DNA of 64,000 nt from Amycolatopsis taiwanensis DSM 45107 (GTDB lineage Bacteria; Actinomycetota; Actinomycetes; Mycobacteriales; Pseudonocardiaceae): NCBI RefSeq assembly GCF_000519205.1, contig NZ_KI912601.1, forward strand, positions 314,821-378,820, read 5' to 3'. A model generated the notes under the pieces. The model saw only the letters and a program-made list of their open reading frames with translations, was not told the DNA's origin and ran no database searches. Below, in pieces: positions 7,322-15,871 of the stretch; the stretch's first letter is position 1; each line of letters opens with the position of its first letter. A program made the translations under genes and the position numbers.

Positions 7322-8398
7322 ATGCAGATCACCGCCGGCCCCGCGGAATCCCTGGACAACCAGCGAACCGCCGCCATCAGCCCACTGATCTCCCCCGCCC
7401 TGCTGCGGCAGGAGCATCCGCTGGACGTCGCCGTCGCCAAAACGGTCGCGCAGGGCCGCGCCGACACCGTCGACGTGCTCAAGGGCCTTGACGACCGGTT
7501 GATCGTCATCGTCGGCCCGTGCTCGGTGCACGACCCCGAAGCCGCCCTGGACTACGCGCACCGGCTGGCCGAGCGCGCCACGGCCGTGCGCGACCAGTTG
7601 CACGTGATCATGCGGGTGTACTTCGAGAAGCCCCGGACCACCCTCGGGTGGAAGGGCCTGATCAACGACCCCGGGCTGGACGGCGGCTACGCCGTCAACC
7701 AGGGCCTGCGCCTGGCTCGCAAGCTGCTGCTCGACATCTCCGCGCTCGGGCTGCCGGTGGGCTGCGAGTTCCTCGACCCGATCACGCCACAGTTCATCGC
7801 CGACACGGTCAGCTGGGGCTCGATCGGCGCGCGCACCGCGGCCAGCCAGGTGCACCGGCAGCTGTGCAGCGCGCTGTCCATGCCGGTCGGGATCAAGAAC
7901 TCGACCGAGGGTGACGTGCAGGTCGCCATCGACGCCGCGCGGGCCGCCGCGGCCGGCCACGTGTTCCCCGGGATCAACGCCGACGGGCTCGCCGCGCTGA
8001 TCACCACCTCCGGCAACCCGGACTGCCACGTCATCCTGCGCGGTGGTTCCGGCGGCCCGAACCACGACGCCGAGACCGTACGCGACACGGTGGACCGGCT
8101 GGAGAAGGCGGGGCTGCCCCAGCGGCTGATCATCGACGCGAGCCACGGCAACAGCGGCAAGGACCACCGTCGGCAGGCCGTGGTGGCCGGTGAACTGGCC
8201 GAGCGCATCGGTCGCGGCGAGCGCGGGATCGTCGGCGTGATGCTGGAGAGCTTCCTGATGGCCGGGCGCCAGGATCTCGTGCTCGGGCGCGCCGGCGAAC
8301 TGAACTACGGCCAGAGCATCACCGACGCCTGCCTCGACTGGACCACCACCGCGGCCCTGCTCGACGACCTCGCCGCCGCGGTGGCCGCCCGTCGCTAG
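7322..8398 (+). CDS. aroG: 3-deoxy-7-phosphoheptulonate (DAHP) synthase, class I
   Basis: Condenses phosphoenolpyruvate with erythrose 4-phosphate, the first step of the shikimate pathway. 358 residues, matching E. coli AroG/F/H-type (class I alpha) enzymes: IVIVGPCSVHDPEAAL (metal and PEP site) near 62-77, RVYFEKPRTTLGWKG near 95-109, GARTAASQVHRQ near 180-191, and DASHGNSGKDH near 275-285 with the metal-binding His. Class II enzymes predominate in Actinobacteria, so a class I enzyme is notable. The ATG at 7322 has GGAAAGGA 11 nt upstream. The leader with YFWF codons implies control by aromatic amino acids. Confidence 0.96.
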   Translation: MQITAGPAESLDNQRTAAISPLISPALLRQEHPLDVAVAKTVAQGRADTVDVLKGLDDRLIVIVGPCSVHDPEAALDYAHRLAERATAVRDQLHVIMRVYFEKPRTTLGWKGLINDPGLDGGYAVNQGLRLARKLLLDISALGLPVGCEFLDPITPQFIADTVSWGSIGARTAASQVHRQLCSALSMPVGIKNSTEGDVQVAIDAARAAAAGHVFPGINADGLAALITTSGNPDCHVILRGGSGGPNHDAETVRDTVDRLEKAGLPQRLIIDASHGNSGKDHRRQAVVAGELAERIGRGERGIVGVMLESFLMAGRQDLVLGRAGELNYGQSITDACLDWTTTAALLDDLAAAVAARR

Positions 8399-8440
8399 AG
8401 AGTGCTTCGAAGTGGCTTGCGTGGTTTGCGGGTAGCGGTG
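8396..8440. repeat. Possible family C repeat, degenerate copy after the DAHP synthase stop
   Basis: The bases after the TAG stop (AGAGTGCTTCGAAG) resemble the starts of C1 (12688) and C2 (33361), AGTGTTTGGAAG and GGTGTTTCCAAG, which also directly follow TAG stops. Similarity fades after about 20 bp, so this is a weak call. Confidence 0.3.
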
Positions 8441-8469
8441 GGAAGCCGACGGCCCACCGCAGGCGGCTC

Positions 8470-8489
8470 CGGCCGCTCAGAAGCGGCCG
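8470..8489. terminator. Hairpin between convergent aroG and exoribonuclease genes
   Basis: CGGCCGCT (8470-8477), loop CAGA, AGCGGCCG (8482-8489): a perfect 8-bp GC stem at the convergent junction. It overlaps the last codons of the exoribonuclease gene, so it may partly be a coding coincidence. No T-run. Confidence 0.4.
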
Positions 8490-8974
8490 CGGCGCTGGCG
8501 GTGGGCTTCGATGGCTCGCCAGCGCTCGAGATTGTGGCGCGCGTCGGCGAGTGCATCGTGGGCATCGGTGGGCGGCGCCGGCATTTTGGGTTTGCCGACG
8601 TCCTCCCACCGCTGCCGCAGGTCACGGGTGAACCGCGGCAGCTGGCGCGGCAGGTCGGGCATCGCGCCCCACAGCTGCGCCAGTGCCACGTGGTCGTAAG
8701 CGGCGTACCAGGCCCACAACTCGATGCCGCCGGACGGCTTGCCGAAGAACTCCAGCAACTCCTCGCGGATCTGCTTGCGGCTGCGCCACGCCCGGTCGCC
8801 CGGCGAGGGCAGCTTCGGCAACACGTTCTCGCGCACCCAGAGCCCGGCCTTGGCCGGATCGAAGTCGGTGGAAACCGCGTAGAACTCCCGGCCCCGCTCG
8901 TCCACGACACCGATCGAAACCAGATCGATCGTCACGCCGTCCTCGATGAACTCGGTGTCGTAGAAGAATCGCAC
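8477..8974 (-). CDS. 3'-5' exoribonuclease, DEDDh type (Rv2179c-like)
   Basis: A small (165 residues) RNase T-like exoribonuclease that trims RNA 3' ends. The DEDDh catalytic residues are visible: D6 and E8 in FFYDTEFIED, Asp in AAYDHVAL near 92-99, and the C-terminal HD...D set in DAHDALADARHN near 142-153. It resembles the M. tuberculosis Rv2179c enzyme, next to the DAHP synthase aroG (Rv2178c) there; the same neighbour is here, though of another DAHP synthase class. The GTG at 8972-8974 begins the conserved MRFFYDTEF start. The gene upstream on the same strand is the acyltransferase, with palindrome D1 between. Confidence 0.93.
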   Translation of the reverse strand: MRFFYDTEFIEDGVTIDLVSIGVVDERGREFYAVSTDFDPAKAGLWVRENVLPKLPSPGDRAWRSRKQIREELLEFFGKPSGGIELWAWYAAYDHVALAQLWGAMPDLPRQLPRFTRDLRQRWEDVGKPKMPAPPTDAHDALADARHNLERWRAIEAHRQRRGRF

Positions 8975-8988
8975 CGGAGCACTTTAGT

Positions 8989-9044
8989 CCTGTGGGGGCA
9001 AGCCCCCACACCCCCGCTGGGGGAAGCCCCCAGACCCCCTCGTG
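8989..9044. repeat. Family D palindrome, copy D1
   Basis: C/G-rich palindromic sequence with GGGGGCAAGCCCCC and CTGGGGGAAGCCCCCAG blocks. The same composite (GGGGGCTTGCCCCCAG plus a GTGGGGGC...GCCCCCAC arm) recurs at 40683, 42934, 52706, 52754, 57464 and 57519. Here it stands alone between two genes; elsewhere it interrupts family A or B repeats. It could fold as a strong RNA hairpin. Confidence 0.8.
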
Positions 9045-9077
9045 CCTGCCGTGCCAAGCCGCTTGGCCCCTTGGTTC

Positions 9078-9839
9078 TCAGCCTGCCTTCGGCTCCGGTA
9101 CCCGCTCGGCCTCGGCGGCCGAGGGCTGCGATGGCACGGTGGGGCGGACCCCGGCGGCTTCGGCGGCGATCAGTTCCTTGGCACGGTCCGCGTAGATGTC
9201 CACGTACTCCTGATCGGACAGTTCCATCAACGCGTACATGATCTCGTCGGTGATGGAGCGCTCGACGAATCGGTCCCCGGACAGCCCGTCGTAACGGGAG
9301 AAGTCGAGCGGCCGGCCGAACCTGATCTCCAGCCGGCGCGGCCGCCACAGCTTCGACCCGATGGGGTTCACCTTGTCCGTGCCGATCATCGCGACCGGGA
9401 CCACCGGCACCCCGGCCTCCAGCGCGATCCGCGCGACGCCGGTCTTTCCCTTGTACAGGCGGCCGTCCGGCGAGCGGGTGCCCTCCGGGTAGATGCCGAG
9501 CAGGTGCCCTTCCCGCAGCAGCCGGATCGCGGTGTCCAGCGCAGCCTGCGCCGCGGAACCGCTGGAACGGTCGATGGGAATCTGGCCGGCGCCGATGAAG
9601 AACCATTTCTTCAGCCGGCCCTTGAAACCCTTTTCCGTGAAGTATTCCTGTTTCGCCGGAAATGTCACCCGGCGCCTTACCCGGATCGGCATGAAAAAGG
9701 AGTCGGCGACCGCGAGGTGATTGCTGGCCAGAATCACCCCGCCCTGCTCGGGAATGTTCTCGGCGCCGGTGACCCTGGCCGGCCACAGCAGCCTGAGGAG
9801 TGGCCCGAGTAGCACGTATTTCAGCAACCGATACAGCAC
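9078..9839 (-). CDS. plsC: 1-acyl-sn-glycerol-3-phosphate acyltransferase (PlsC-like)
   Basis: Membrane-associated acyltransferase that adds a fatty acyl chain to lysophosphatidate or a related lysolipid in phospholipid synthesis. 253 residues; the H(x4)D catalytic motif is NHLAVAD (H41, D46), and the second block is GIYPEGTRSPDGRLYKGKTG near 116-135. An N-terminal hydrophobic segment (residues 3-19) would anchor it. The C-terminal 40 residues are alanine/proline-rich and not conserved. M. tuberculosis Rv2182c occupies the equivalent position near Rv2179c. The neighbouring esterase is divergent. Confidence 0.94.
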   Translation of the reverse strand: MLYRLLKYVLLGPLLRLLWPARVTGAENIPEQGGVILASNHLAVADSFFMPIRVRRRVTFPAKQEYFTEKGFKGRLKKWFFIGAGQIPIDRSSGSAAQAALDTAIRLLREGHLLGIYPEGTRSPDGRLYKGKTGVARIALEAGVPVVPVAMIGTDKVNPIGSKLWRPRRLEIRFGRPLDFSRYDGLSGDRFVERSITDEIMYALMELSDQEYVDIYADRAKELIAAEAAGVRPTVPSQPSAAEAERVPEPKAG

Positions 9840-10023
9840 CGCTTCACGGCCTCCTGCCTGCCCGAACCTGCCCTAACCGACCAGCGTACGAACCGTGACG
9901 ACCACCGCACAACCGCAGGCCGGCCGGTGCGCGGGATCTCACACGCGCGTCGGGGATCCCATCATCGCCCACGGCGTGGGACGATGGGGGCCCAATCACA
10001 CAACGGACGGAAGGACACCGCCC

Positions 10024-10764
10024 ATGCTCGCCGGTGCCGAACCGTTCTCCCACTCGGGGACGGGCGAGGTCGCCGTGCTCCTGTGCCACGGCTTCACCAG
10101 CACCCCGCAGAGCATGCGGTCGTGGGCGGAGTACCTGGCGGCGCGGGACTTCACCGTGCGCGCCCCGCTGTTGCCCGGGCACGGCACCACGTGGCAGGAG
10201 CTCAACCGCACCCGCTGGCCCGACTGGTACCTGGCGGTCCGCGAGGAACTGCTGTCACTGCGGGAAACCTGCTCCCGGGTGTTCGTCTGCGGGCAGTCGA
10301 TGGGTGGCACGCTCGCCCTGCGGCTGGCCGAGGAGTTCGGCGAACAGATCGCGGGACTGGTGCTGGTCAACCCGTCGGTGATGACGCAGCGCTGGGACGC
10401 CAAGCTGCTCCCCCTGCTGTCGCGGGTGCTGCCCTCGGTCCCCGGTATCGGCAGCGACATCGCCAAGCCCGGCTCGACCGAACTGGCCTACCGCCGCCTT
10501 CCGGTCCGCGCCACCGCGAGCCTGGCCCAGCTGTGGCGGGTGGTGCGCGCCGACCTGCCGAAGGTCACGCAGCCGATCCTGTTGCTGCACTCGAGGGTCG
10601 ACCATGTGGTGGAGCCGGTCAACTCGCGGATCGTGCGCGACTCCGTCCGCAGCGAGCGGGTCGTCGAGGTGTTGCTGGAGAACAGCTTTCACGTCGCCAC
10701 CCTGGACAATGACGCGCCTTTGATCTTCGAACGTAGCGTTGAGTTCGTGCAGGAGGTCGGATGA
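10024..10764 (+). CDS. Alpha/beta-hydrolase, carboxylesterase (Est30/monoacylglycerol-lipase type)
   Basis: Soluble serine hydrolase of 246 residues. The nucleophile elbow CGQSMGG puts Ser at residue 92; the acid is Asp in LLLHSRVDHVV and the catalytic His is in NSFHVATLD near the C-terminus. LCHGFTSTPQSMRSWAEYL is the oxyanion-hole strand typical of Est30-like carboxylesterases. The ATG at 10024 is chosen because GGAAGGA lies 10 nt upstream and it starts just before the first strand; an earlier GTG-type start would add an unconserved 43 residues. The stop codon overlaps the ATG of micro-ORF A2, linking it to the next membrane-protein gene. Substrate is unknown. Confidence 0.9.
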   Translation: MLAGAEPFSHSGTGEVAVLLCHGFTSTPQSMRSWAEYLAARDFTVRAPLLPGHGTTWQELNRTRWPDWYLAVREELLSLRETCSRVFVCGQSMGGTLALRLAEEFGEQIAGLVLVNPSVMTQRWDAKLLPLLSRVLPSVPGIGSDIAKPGSTELAYRRLPVRATASLAQLWRVVRADLPKVTQPILLLHSRVDHVVEPVNSRIVRDSVRSERVVEVLLENSFHVATLDNDAPLIFERSVEFVQEVG

Positions 10765-10856
10765 GAAGCGCGCTATGGAGTAGCGCTCTGTCAGGGCGCG
10801 GCAACCAAGGGACGTCCTCGGCCCAGGCGCCCCGCACCGCGAAGGAACTGCGATGA
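10761..10856 (+). repeat. Family A repeat, copy A2: 31-codon micro-ORF linking two genes
   Basis: ATG (10761-10763) overlaps the TGA of the esterase (10762-10764), and the micro-ORF's TGA (10854-10856) overlaps the ATG of the membrane-protein gene (10853). The frame contains LSGRGNQG and ends APRTAKELR, the family A core and C-terminus in the same codon phase as the other copies, with synonymous differences (AAC for AAT, GGG for GGT). GAAGGAA at the end serves as ribosome binding site for the next gene. Confidence 0.7.
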
Positions 10857-11299
10857 GTTCGCGCGACACCGATCCCGAGGACGTGGACGCCACGTTCGCC
10901 GCGATCGTCGCCGACCTCGAAGCCGAGGGTGTCGGCAAGTTCGAGGAGGAAGAGAAGCCCGGCGAACCGGCCGAGCGACCTCGGCCCGGGAATGGGGAAG
11001 AGGCCTGGCGCACCGGCGGCACCTCCTGGGAGCAGACCGTGCTCGGCGACGATCCCGCCGAGGACAACGAGCACTACGTGCCGCCCGAACCGCCGCCGCT
11101 GCCCCGGCCGGGCAAGGGCGCGTTCGTGGTGTTGCTGCTGTTGGTGGTCGGGTTGTTCGTGCTGATCGCGCCGGGGGTGATCGGGCTCGGCAGCAACGTG
11201 GGGACGCCGCTGGGCATTCTGGCTCTCGCCGCCGCGATCGCACTGGCCCTGCTGCGGGTCAAGCAGGGTCCCCATGACGGAGACGGCGCGCAGGTCTGA
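10853..11299 (+). CDS. Small acidic membrane protein, unknown function
   Basis: 148 residues: an acidic, proline-rich soluble N-terminus (about 1-85, with EEEEKPGEPAERP and YVPPEPPPLPRPG) followed by two hydrophobic segments (about 88-108 and 113-130) and a short charged tail. The N-terminal part would be cytoplasmic if it forms a hairpin. The position beside esterase, acyltransferase and exoribonuclease matches a conserved actinobacterial neighbourhood; a membrane protein (Rv2180c) sits beside Rv2179c in M. tuberculosis, but I cannot confirm homology. Its start is coupled to micro-ORF A2. Confidence 0.85.
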   Translation: MSSRDTDPEDVDATFAAIVADLEAEGVGKFEEEEKPGEPAERPRPGNGEEAWRTGGTSWEQTVLGDDPAEDNEHYVPPEPPPLPRPGKGAFVVLLLLVVGLFVLIAPGVIGLGSNVGTPLGILALAAAIALALLRVKQGPHDGDGAQV

Positions 11300-11334
11300 G
11301 CGCGCATACGGCCATCCGGCGGTGTCGTAGGGTT

Positions 11335-11406
11335 CGGCCATGCTTGGAAAAGATGGCGCCCTCGGTGGTCCGCCTGGCGGCGACGGGTTGAGACAAGGGG
11401 TGTCAT
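11335..11406 (-). repeat. Family A repeat, copy A3 (degenerate, tandem to A4)
   Basis: On the minus strand an ATG (11404-11406) overlapping the A4 stop opens MTPLVSTRRRQADHRGR, the family A N-terminus, after which similarity ends. No gene follows on this strand: the frame would run antisense through the membrane-protein gene, so A3 is probably a decayed copy. A3 and A4 together fill the 275-bp gap 11300-11574. Confidence 0.6.
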
Positions 11407-11576
11407 GCAGTGCCCTTCGCGAGTTTGCGCGCGACCGCGATCGTGTCGACAGGGCGCTCCTGACGAACTCGGGTCACGTTGTCCTTAATGGCGCCCTGCC
11501 GCCCCGCTAGCGGGGCCTGGCGGCGGCGCGCTCTGTGGTCACCCTGCCAGCCGCGGGTTGCCACAATGGGTGTCAT
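11403..11576 (-). repeat. Family A repeat, copy A4: longest uninterrupted copy (57 codons)
   Basis: This shows the full consensus without a palindrome insert: MTPIVATRGWQGDHRAR, then APLAGRQGA, VTRVRQERPVDTI and AVARKLA near the end. The DNA under APLAGRQGA is a near-perfect inverted repeat around CCCCGCTAGCGGGG. The copy is antisense to its plus-strand neighbours, so it does not link co-directional genes. Its ATG is at 11574-11576, offset by one base from the glycerate kinase ATG on the other strand. Confidence 0.7.
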
Positions 11577-12687
11577 GCCTCGAGTCGTGATCGCGCCGGA
11601 CAAGTTCAAGGGCTCGCTGCCCGCCGACGGCGTCGCGTCGGCCCTCGCGGCCGGGTTGCGGCACGCGGCGGCGGACGTGACGGTGCTCGAATGCCCGATC
11701 GCCGACGGTGGTGACGGCACGGTGGCCGCCGCGGTGGCGGCCGGCTTCGACCGGGTGCCGGTGGTCGCGACCGGGCCGACCGGCGAGCCGGTGGAGACCG
11801 CGTACGCGCGGCAGGGCGACACGGCGGTGGTCGAACTGGCGGCGGTCTCCGGGCTGGGCCTGCTGCCCGGTGGCCGGCTCGCCCCGTTGACGGCGACCAC
11901 GCTCGGCGTCGGCGAGGTGATCCGGCGGGCCCTGGACGACGGATGCCGGCATGTCGTGCTCGGTCTCGGCGGGAGTTCGAGCACGGACGGCGGCGCCGGG
12001 CTCGTGCGTGGTCTCGGCGCGCACCTGCTCGACGCGGACGGCGGCGAGTTGCCACCGGGTGGCGCCGCGCTCCTCCGCCTGGCCCGGCTCGACCTGAGCG
12101 GCTTGCGAAAGGTCGAGATGACCGTGGCCAGCGACGTGGACAACCCGCTGCTCGGGGAGCACGGGGCGGCCGCGGTGTACGGCCCCCAGAAGGGCGCCAC
12201 TTCGGCCGACGTCGAGCTGCTCGATCGCGCGCTACGGCAGTTCGCCGATGTCGTCCGCGCGGAGACCGGGGTCGATCTGGCCACCGCACCGGGTGCCGGG
12301 GCGGCCGGTGGCACGGGGTTCGCCGCCCTGGCGATCCTGGGCGCGACCTTCCGGCCGGGCATCGACGTCGTGCTGGAGCTGACCGGCTTCGAAGACAAGC
12401 TCGGCGGGGCGGACCTGGTGATCACCGGGGAAGGGTCGTTCGACGAGCAGACGTTGCGGGGCAAGGGCCCGGCCGGGGTCGCCGCGGCGGCGAAGGCACG
12501 CGGCATCCCCGTGGTGGCGGTCGCCGGGCGCGTGACCCTGGGCGCGGAAGTCCTTGCGCACCATGGCTTTTCCGCGGCCTACTCGCTGTCCGAGATCGAA
12601 CCCGACCTGGCCCGCTCGATGGCCCGGCCGGCCGAGCTGCTCACCCGGCTCGCCGCGCGGATCGGCGCCGAATGGTTGGGATCCTAG
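11575..12687 (+). CDS. glxK: Glycerate kinase (GlxK/GarK type I)
   Basis: Phosphorylates glycerate to 2- or 3-phosphoglycerate, feeding glyoxylate or serine carbon into glycolysis. 370 residues, normal for the family. Diagnostic blocks: RVVIAPDKFKGSL at the N-terminus, CPIADGGDGT near 43-52, GLGGSSSTDGGAG near 131-143, VASDVDNPLLGEHGAA near 183-198, YGPQKGA, GAGAAGGTGFA near 241-251, ITGEGSFDEQTLRGKGP near 283-299. The ATG at 11575 is the only start giving the conserved N-terminus; CACAAT 7 nt upstream could be a leaderless -10 box. The gene is alone on this strand and converges with the SARP gene. Confidence 0.95.
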   Translation: MPRVVIAPDKFKGSLPADGVASALAAGLRHAAADVTVLECPIADGGDGTVAAAVAAGFDRVPVVATGPTGEPVETAYARQGDTAVVELAAVSGLGLLPGGRLAPLTATTLGVGEVIRRALDDGCRHVVLGLGGSSSTDGGAGLVRGLGAHLLDADGGELPPGGAALLRLARLDLSGLRKVEMTVASDVDNPLLGEHGAAAVYGPQKGATSADVELLDRALRQFADVVRAETGVDLATAPGAGAAGGTGFAALAILGATFRPGIDVVLELTGFEDKLGGADLVITGEGSFDEQTLRGKGPAGVAAAAKARGIPVVAVAGRVTLGAEVLAHHGFSAAYSLSEIEPDLARSMARPAELLTRLAARIGAEWLGS

Positions 12688-12750
12688 GCAGTGTTTGGAA
12701 GCGCGCGTCACCTCAGGCGGAAACACGGACTTTGAGACGCGCTCTAGCGG
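12688..12750. repeat. Family C repeat, copy C1
   Basis: A block of about 60 bp directly after the glxK TAG stop. It shares GTGTTTGGAAGCGCGCG, GGAAACACGGACTT and GCGCTCT blocks with copy C2 (33361-33430), which also directly follows a TAG stop. AGCGCGCGTC at the left can pair with GACGCGCT at the right, so it may work as a bidirectional terminator between the convergent glxK and SARP genes. Confidence 0.6.
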
Positions 12751-14699
12751 GTGCCGAAAAGGTGATCGAGAGCCGCCAGGATGTCGTCGACCGGACCGAA
12801 AGTGATCATCGCGGTGGTTCCGCCCGCGATCTCGCCGCGCAGCGGGCGGAGGGCATCGTGCGCTCGCGTGGCGAGTGATTCGTCCTGGAGCAGGATCGCG
12901 GTGTGCGCGTTGACTGCCCAGAGTGCGTCGTACAGGTGGTCGGCAGGGGGCGTGGGCAGGGTGGCGGCGGCGCGGCGGGCCGCCGCGAGGTTGCCGCGGG
13001 CGAGGTCGAGGAGGGGCTGGACCCAGGGACGGTAGGGACCCCAGTCGAGACCGGGGTCCGTTGGCGCCGGACGTTGGTGGCGCAGGCGAAGGGAAAGGAG
13101 CGCGAGCGCGAAAATGCCGGCTTCCAACCCGGGCATGCCGGCGCTGGCGAGCTCGGTGGCCAAGGCGCGGTAGGCGTGCGCGACCTCGGCGGGTTCGTTC
13201 GAACGTTGCGCCAGCCGCATGGTCCGGAAAGCCGTGGTGAGAACGTGAACAAGGGGAATTTCGTGGCTGGGGGCGAGCCGCTCGGCCGCCACGACGTGAG
13301 GTTGCGCGGCCTCGGTGTCTCCGCGCGCCGCGCATACCTGGATCTTGATCAGATGGCCGAGGATCTCGAACGCCGGAAGATCATGCCGGGTGGACAGATC
13401 GATGAGCTCGCCGGCGAACGCGTCGCGTTCGCCGGTGCGCCCGGGGTGTTGGAAGGACTGCACGAACCGGGCGTTGAGCGCGAGTACCAGCACGCTCGGG
13501 TCGCGAAGGTCCCGGGCGAGTTGTTCGGCTTCGGCCGCCGCCTCGGCGGCCCAGCGGTCCCGGGTTCCGCGATGCTCAAGCCCGATGGTGGCGAGCAGGC
13601 GTGCCCGGAGGGCGGGTGAAGTTCCTGGTCCGAGCCGGTGGAGCGTGCGCCGGGTCGTCGCGACCAGTGCCTCGGACCGGGCGGGATCATCGGCGCGGGT
13701 CCAGATGGTGGGGACGTCGTAGGCCGCGATCACGCGGGCGGTGAGATCGGGGTCTGAAGTTCGTTCCGCTTCCGCGACGGCCGCGGCGCGTTGCTCTTGG
13801 GCGAGTACCAGGTTGGTGCCGCCAGTGATCGCGGCGGCCCCGGCCACGGTGCTCATCGAGCGCAGCCGCGTGTAGGTCCCCGTCGCTTCCGTGCGGTTGA
13901 GCAGGCGCAGCCTGTCCTCGTCACGGGGCGAGGGCGTCAGGTGTGGAGCGTGCCGGAGGATGTCACGTTCGAGATGGTCGAGACTGTCCACCGATTCCAG
14001 CCCGAACTGATCCAGCAGCCTGGCCCGCGCGCTACGCAGCGAAGCCAGCGCGTCGACCTGGCGGTCGGCCTGGTAGAGAGCATGGGAAAGAAGGACCCAG
14101 GCTTGCTCCCGCCACGGGTGTGTGGTCGCGAATGCCTCCAACTCCGGGATGAGGGGCGTGCCGCGCCCGAGGTCGAGCACCGCCCGGGCGCGCAGTTCGA
14201 TGGCTTGACGGTGAAGCTCTGCCAGGCGGGCGCGCTCCCGCACCAGCCAAGGCGAGGCGTCGAGGTCCGCGTACGGCTCGCCCGCCCACCACGAGAGCGC
14301 TTCGCTCAGCGCGCCGGCTACCTGGCCACTCGGTGCGTGCCGCGCGGCCCGAAGGGCGTCCTCAAAACGGTGGGCGTCGACTCGTGCCCGCGGAATCCGA
14401 AGGGCGTATCCAGTGCCGACGGTCTCGATTACCTGCGACCGGGTCCGAGGGGAACGATCCGGTTCAAGTGCCCGGCGCAGCTCGGAGACGAAGGTGCGGA
14501 CCGTCCCGGCCGCGGTGGGCGGAGGGTCCTCCCAGAGATCCTCGATGAGCAGCGGAAGCGGGACGGCTCGGCCGCCGGCCGCGACCAGCCGTCCGAGAAG
14601 CTCACGGCGGCGCTGGCTGCCAACCGCTATCGAGCGGCCCTCACCGTCCTTGACCGATATCGGCCCGAGCACGTCGATGAGGATTTCCACATATCCCAT
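12744..14699 (-). CDS. SARP-family transcriptional regulator (OmpR wHTH-BTAD-TPR)
   Basis: A Streptomyces-antibiotic-regulatory-protein-like activator, 651 residues. An OmpR-type winged helix (about 1-95; LGPISV, RRELLGRLV, VRTFVSELRRAL, GTGYALRI) is followed by a bacterial transcriptional activation domain (about 100-245; VDAHRFEDALRAAR, WLVRERARLAELHRQAIE, ALYQADRQVDAL) and a long alpha-helical, TPR-like C-terminal part without an obvious NTPase Walker motif. The ATG at 14697-14699 begins MGYVEILIDVLGP; a longer in-frame ATG 39 nt upstream is less likely. The methyltransferase gene lies 109 nt upstream on the same strand. The targets are not evident, and no biosynthetic cluster adjoins it. 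Confidence 0.9.
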   Translation of the reverse strand: MGYVEILIDVLGPISVKDGEGRSIAVGSQRRRELLGRLVAAGGRAVPLPLLIEDLWEDPPPTAAGTVRTFVSELRRALEPDRSPRTRSQVIETVGTGYALRIPRARVDAHRFEDALRAARHAPSGQVAGALSEALSWWAGEPYADLDASPWLVRERARLAELHRQAIELRARAVLDLGRGTPLIPELEAFATTHPWREQAWVLLSHALYQADRQVDALASLRSARARLLDQFGLESVDSLDHLERDILRHAPHLTPSPRDEDRLRLLNRTEATGTYTRLRSMSTVAGAAAITGGTNLVLAQEQRAAAVAEAERTSDPDLTARVIAAYDVPTIWTRADDPARSEALVATTRRTLHRLGPGTSPALRARLLATIGLEHRGTRDRWAAEAAAEAEQLARDLRDPSVLVLALNARFVQSFQHPGRTGERDAFAGELIDLSTRHDLPAFEILGHLIKIQVCAARGDTEAAQPHVVAAERLAPSHEIPLVHVLTTAFRTMRLAQRSNEPAEVAHAYRALATELASAGMPGLEAGIFALALLSLRLRHQRPAPTDPGLDWGPYRPWVQPLLDLARGNLAAARRAAATLPTPPADHLYDALWAVNAHTAILLQDESLATRAHDALRPLRGEIAGGTTAMITFGPVDDILAALDHLFGTR

Positions 14700-14808
14700 T
14701 GTCGTCGACGCCGGGCTGCTGCTAATCCGGCTCTTCACAGTTGGTCGATGACATCGAGCACGGTGTGCGGGGCTGGCGGCAGCGCGCGGCCCCGCACACC
14801 GTCGATAG

Positions 14809-15555
14809 TCAGCGACTCATCAGCGCGAAGACTCCCCAGCCGAGGTACTCCCGCTGGTACCGCGTGTAACGGGCAGGCTCGGTGGTGAGGTCGGCGCGGA
14901 CCTCGGCGGCCAGCTCGTCGTCGGGATGCTCGCCGAGCCAACGGCGCATGCTGAGCCATTGGGCCGCCTGGTAACGGTCCCAGCTGTCCTGGGAGGACAG
15001 GACCATCTCGACGACGTCGTACCCGAGCTCACCGAACTGCTCGATCAGATCCGGCAGCAGTCGGAAGTCGTCGACGCTCGTGGCGAGACAGCCGCGAGCA
15101 GTCTCCTCGTCGGGCACGGGCTTGCGCCAGTACGGCTCGCCGATCAGCATCAGGCCATCGTCGCGGAGGCTCCGGCTCAACAGTTCGACTGTCCCGGGCA
15201 CGCCGTCGCCGATCCAGGTGGCACCGACGCACGCGGCAAGGTCAACGCGCTCGTCCGCGACGAATCCGGACGCGTCGTCGTGTACGAAGCTGACCCGGTC
15301 GGCGACACCGAGCTCGACCGCACGCGTACGTGCCTGCTCGGTGAAGACGGTGCTGATGTCGACCCCGGTACCGGTGACGCCGTGGTCGCGGGCCCAGGTG
15401 CACAACATCTCACCGGAGCCGCTGGCGAGATCGAGGATGCGGCTACCCGGACTCAGGCGCAGCGCCTGGCCGAGGGTGGCTAACTTCTCTGCCGTGAACG
15501 GGTTGTGGATGCGGTGGTGGGATTCACGGATGGTGAAGATGCGCGGAAGATCCAC
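14809..15555 (-). CDS. SAM-dependent methyltransferase, class I
   Basis: 248-residue soluble methyltransferase. Motif I is LDLASGSGEM near 41-50, followed by GVDIS (acidic end of strand 2) and a YVHDDASGF-like motif near 90. The substrate is unknown. HHRIHNPFTAEKLATLGQAL at the N-terminus is typical of small-molecule methyltransferases of the cyclopropane-fatty-acid/UbiE-like group. The GTG at 15553-15555 is preceded by AAGGAACACCTCTC. Same strand as the SARP regulator downstream, so the two may be cotranscribed. Confidence 0.85.
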   Translation of the reverse strand: MDLPRIFTIRESHHRIHNPFTAEKLATLGQALRLSPGSRILDLASGSGEMLCTWARDHGVTGTGVDISTVFTEQARTRAVELGVADRVSFVHDDASGFVADERVDLAACVGATWIGDGVPGTVELLSRSLRDDGLMLIGEPYWRKPVPDEETARGCLATSVDDFRLLPDLIEQFGELGYDVVEMVLSSQDSWDRYQAAQWLSMRRWLGEHPDDELAAEVRADLTTEPARYTRYQREYLGWGVFALMSR

Positions 15556-15871
15556 GAGAGGTGTTCCTTACCTTCGATGAGGTCATGACAGGTCGCAGCG
15601 ACCGCCGCTTGAGCAGGGGCGGTCATGTCATGGGCAGTCATCGATACACCTCTTTGGAACGCGGGGAAGCTTGTGGCAGCCACCGTAGCTGGGAGCGCCT
15701 TGCGATCGCCACGGACCTTACGACCCGATCGCTGCTCGAAACCGGTGGATTCGGGCCACAACTACACCCTCGTCTGTGAAGAGCCGCTAATCCACTGCTA
15801 ACCCGGCTCCCAGATCCTCGTCTTGTTCACGCATCCACTTGTGACGATGTCGAGAGACGGAGACGACAACG
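15556..15871. other. Gene-free divergent region
   Basis: 316 bp between the divergent methyltransferase and alpha/beta-hydrolase genes, presumably holding both promoters. A minus-strand frame starting MTAHDMTAPAQ lies here but runs out of phase into the methyltransferase gene and has no family resemblance. Near 15605-15640 there is a short mirrored motif around GGGCGGTCATGTCATGGGCAG. No repeat of families A-D is present. Confidence 0.5.

Noticed and set aside
11074..11406. 110-codon minus-strand frame continuing from repeat A3
   Set aside because: Family A similarity ends after about 17 codons; the rest is antisense to the membrane-protein gene, with no downstream gene.
15480..15761. Minus-strand frame MTAHDMTAP... 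upstream of the methyltransferase
   Set aside because: Runs out of frame into the methyltransferase, with no conservation or coupling to its start.
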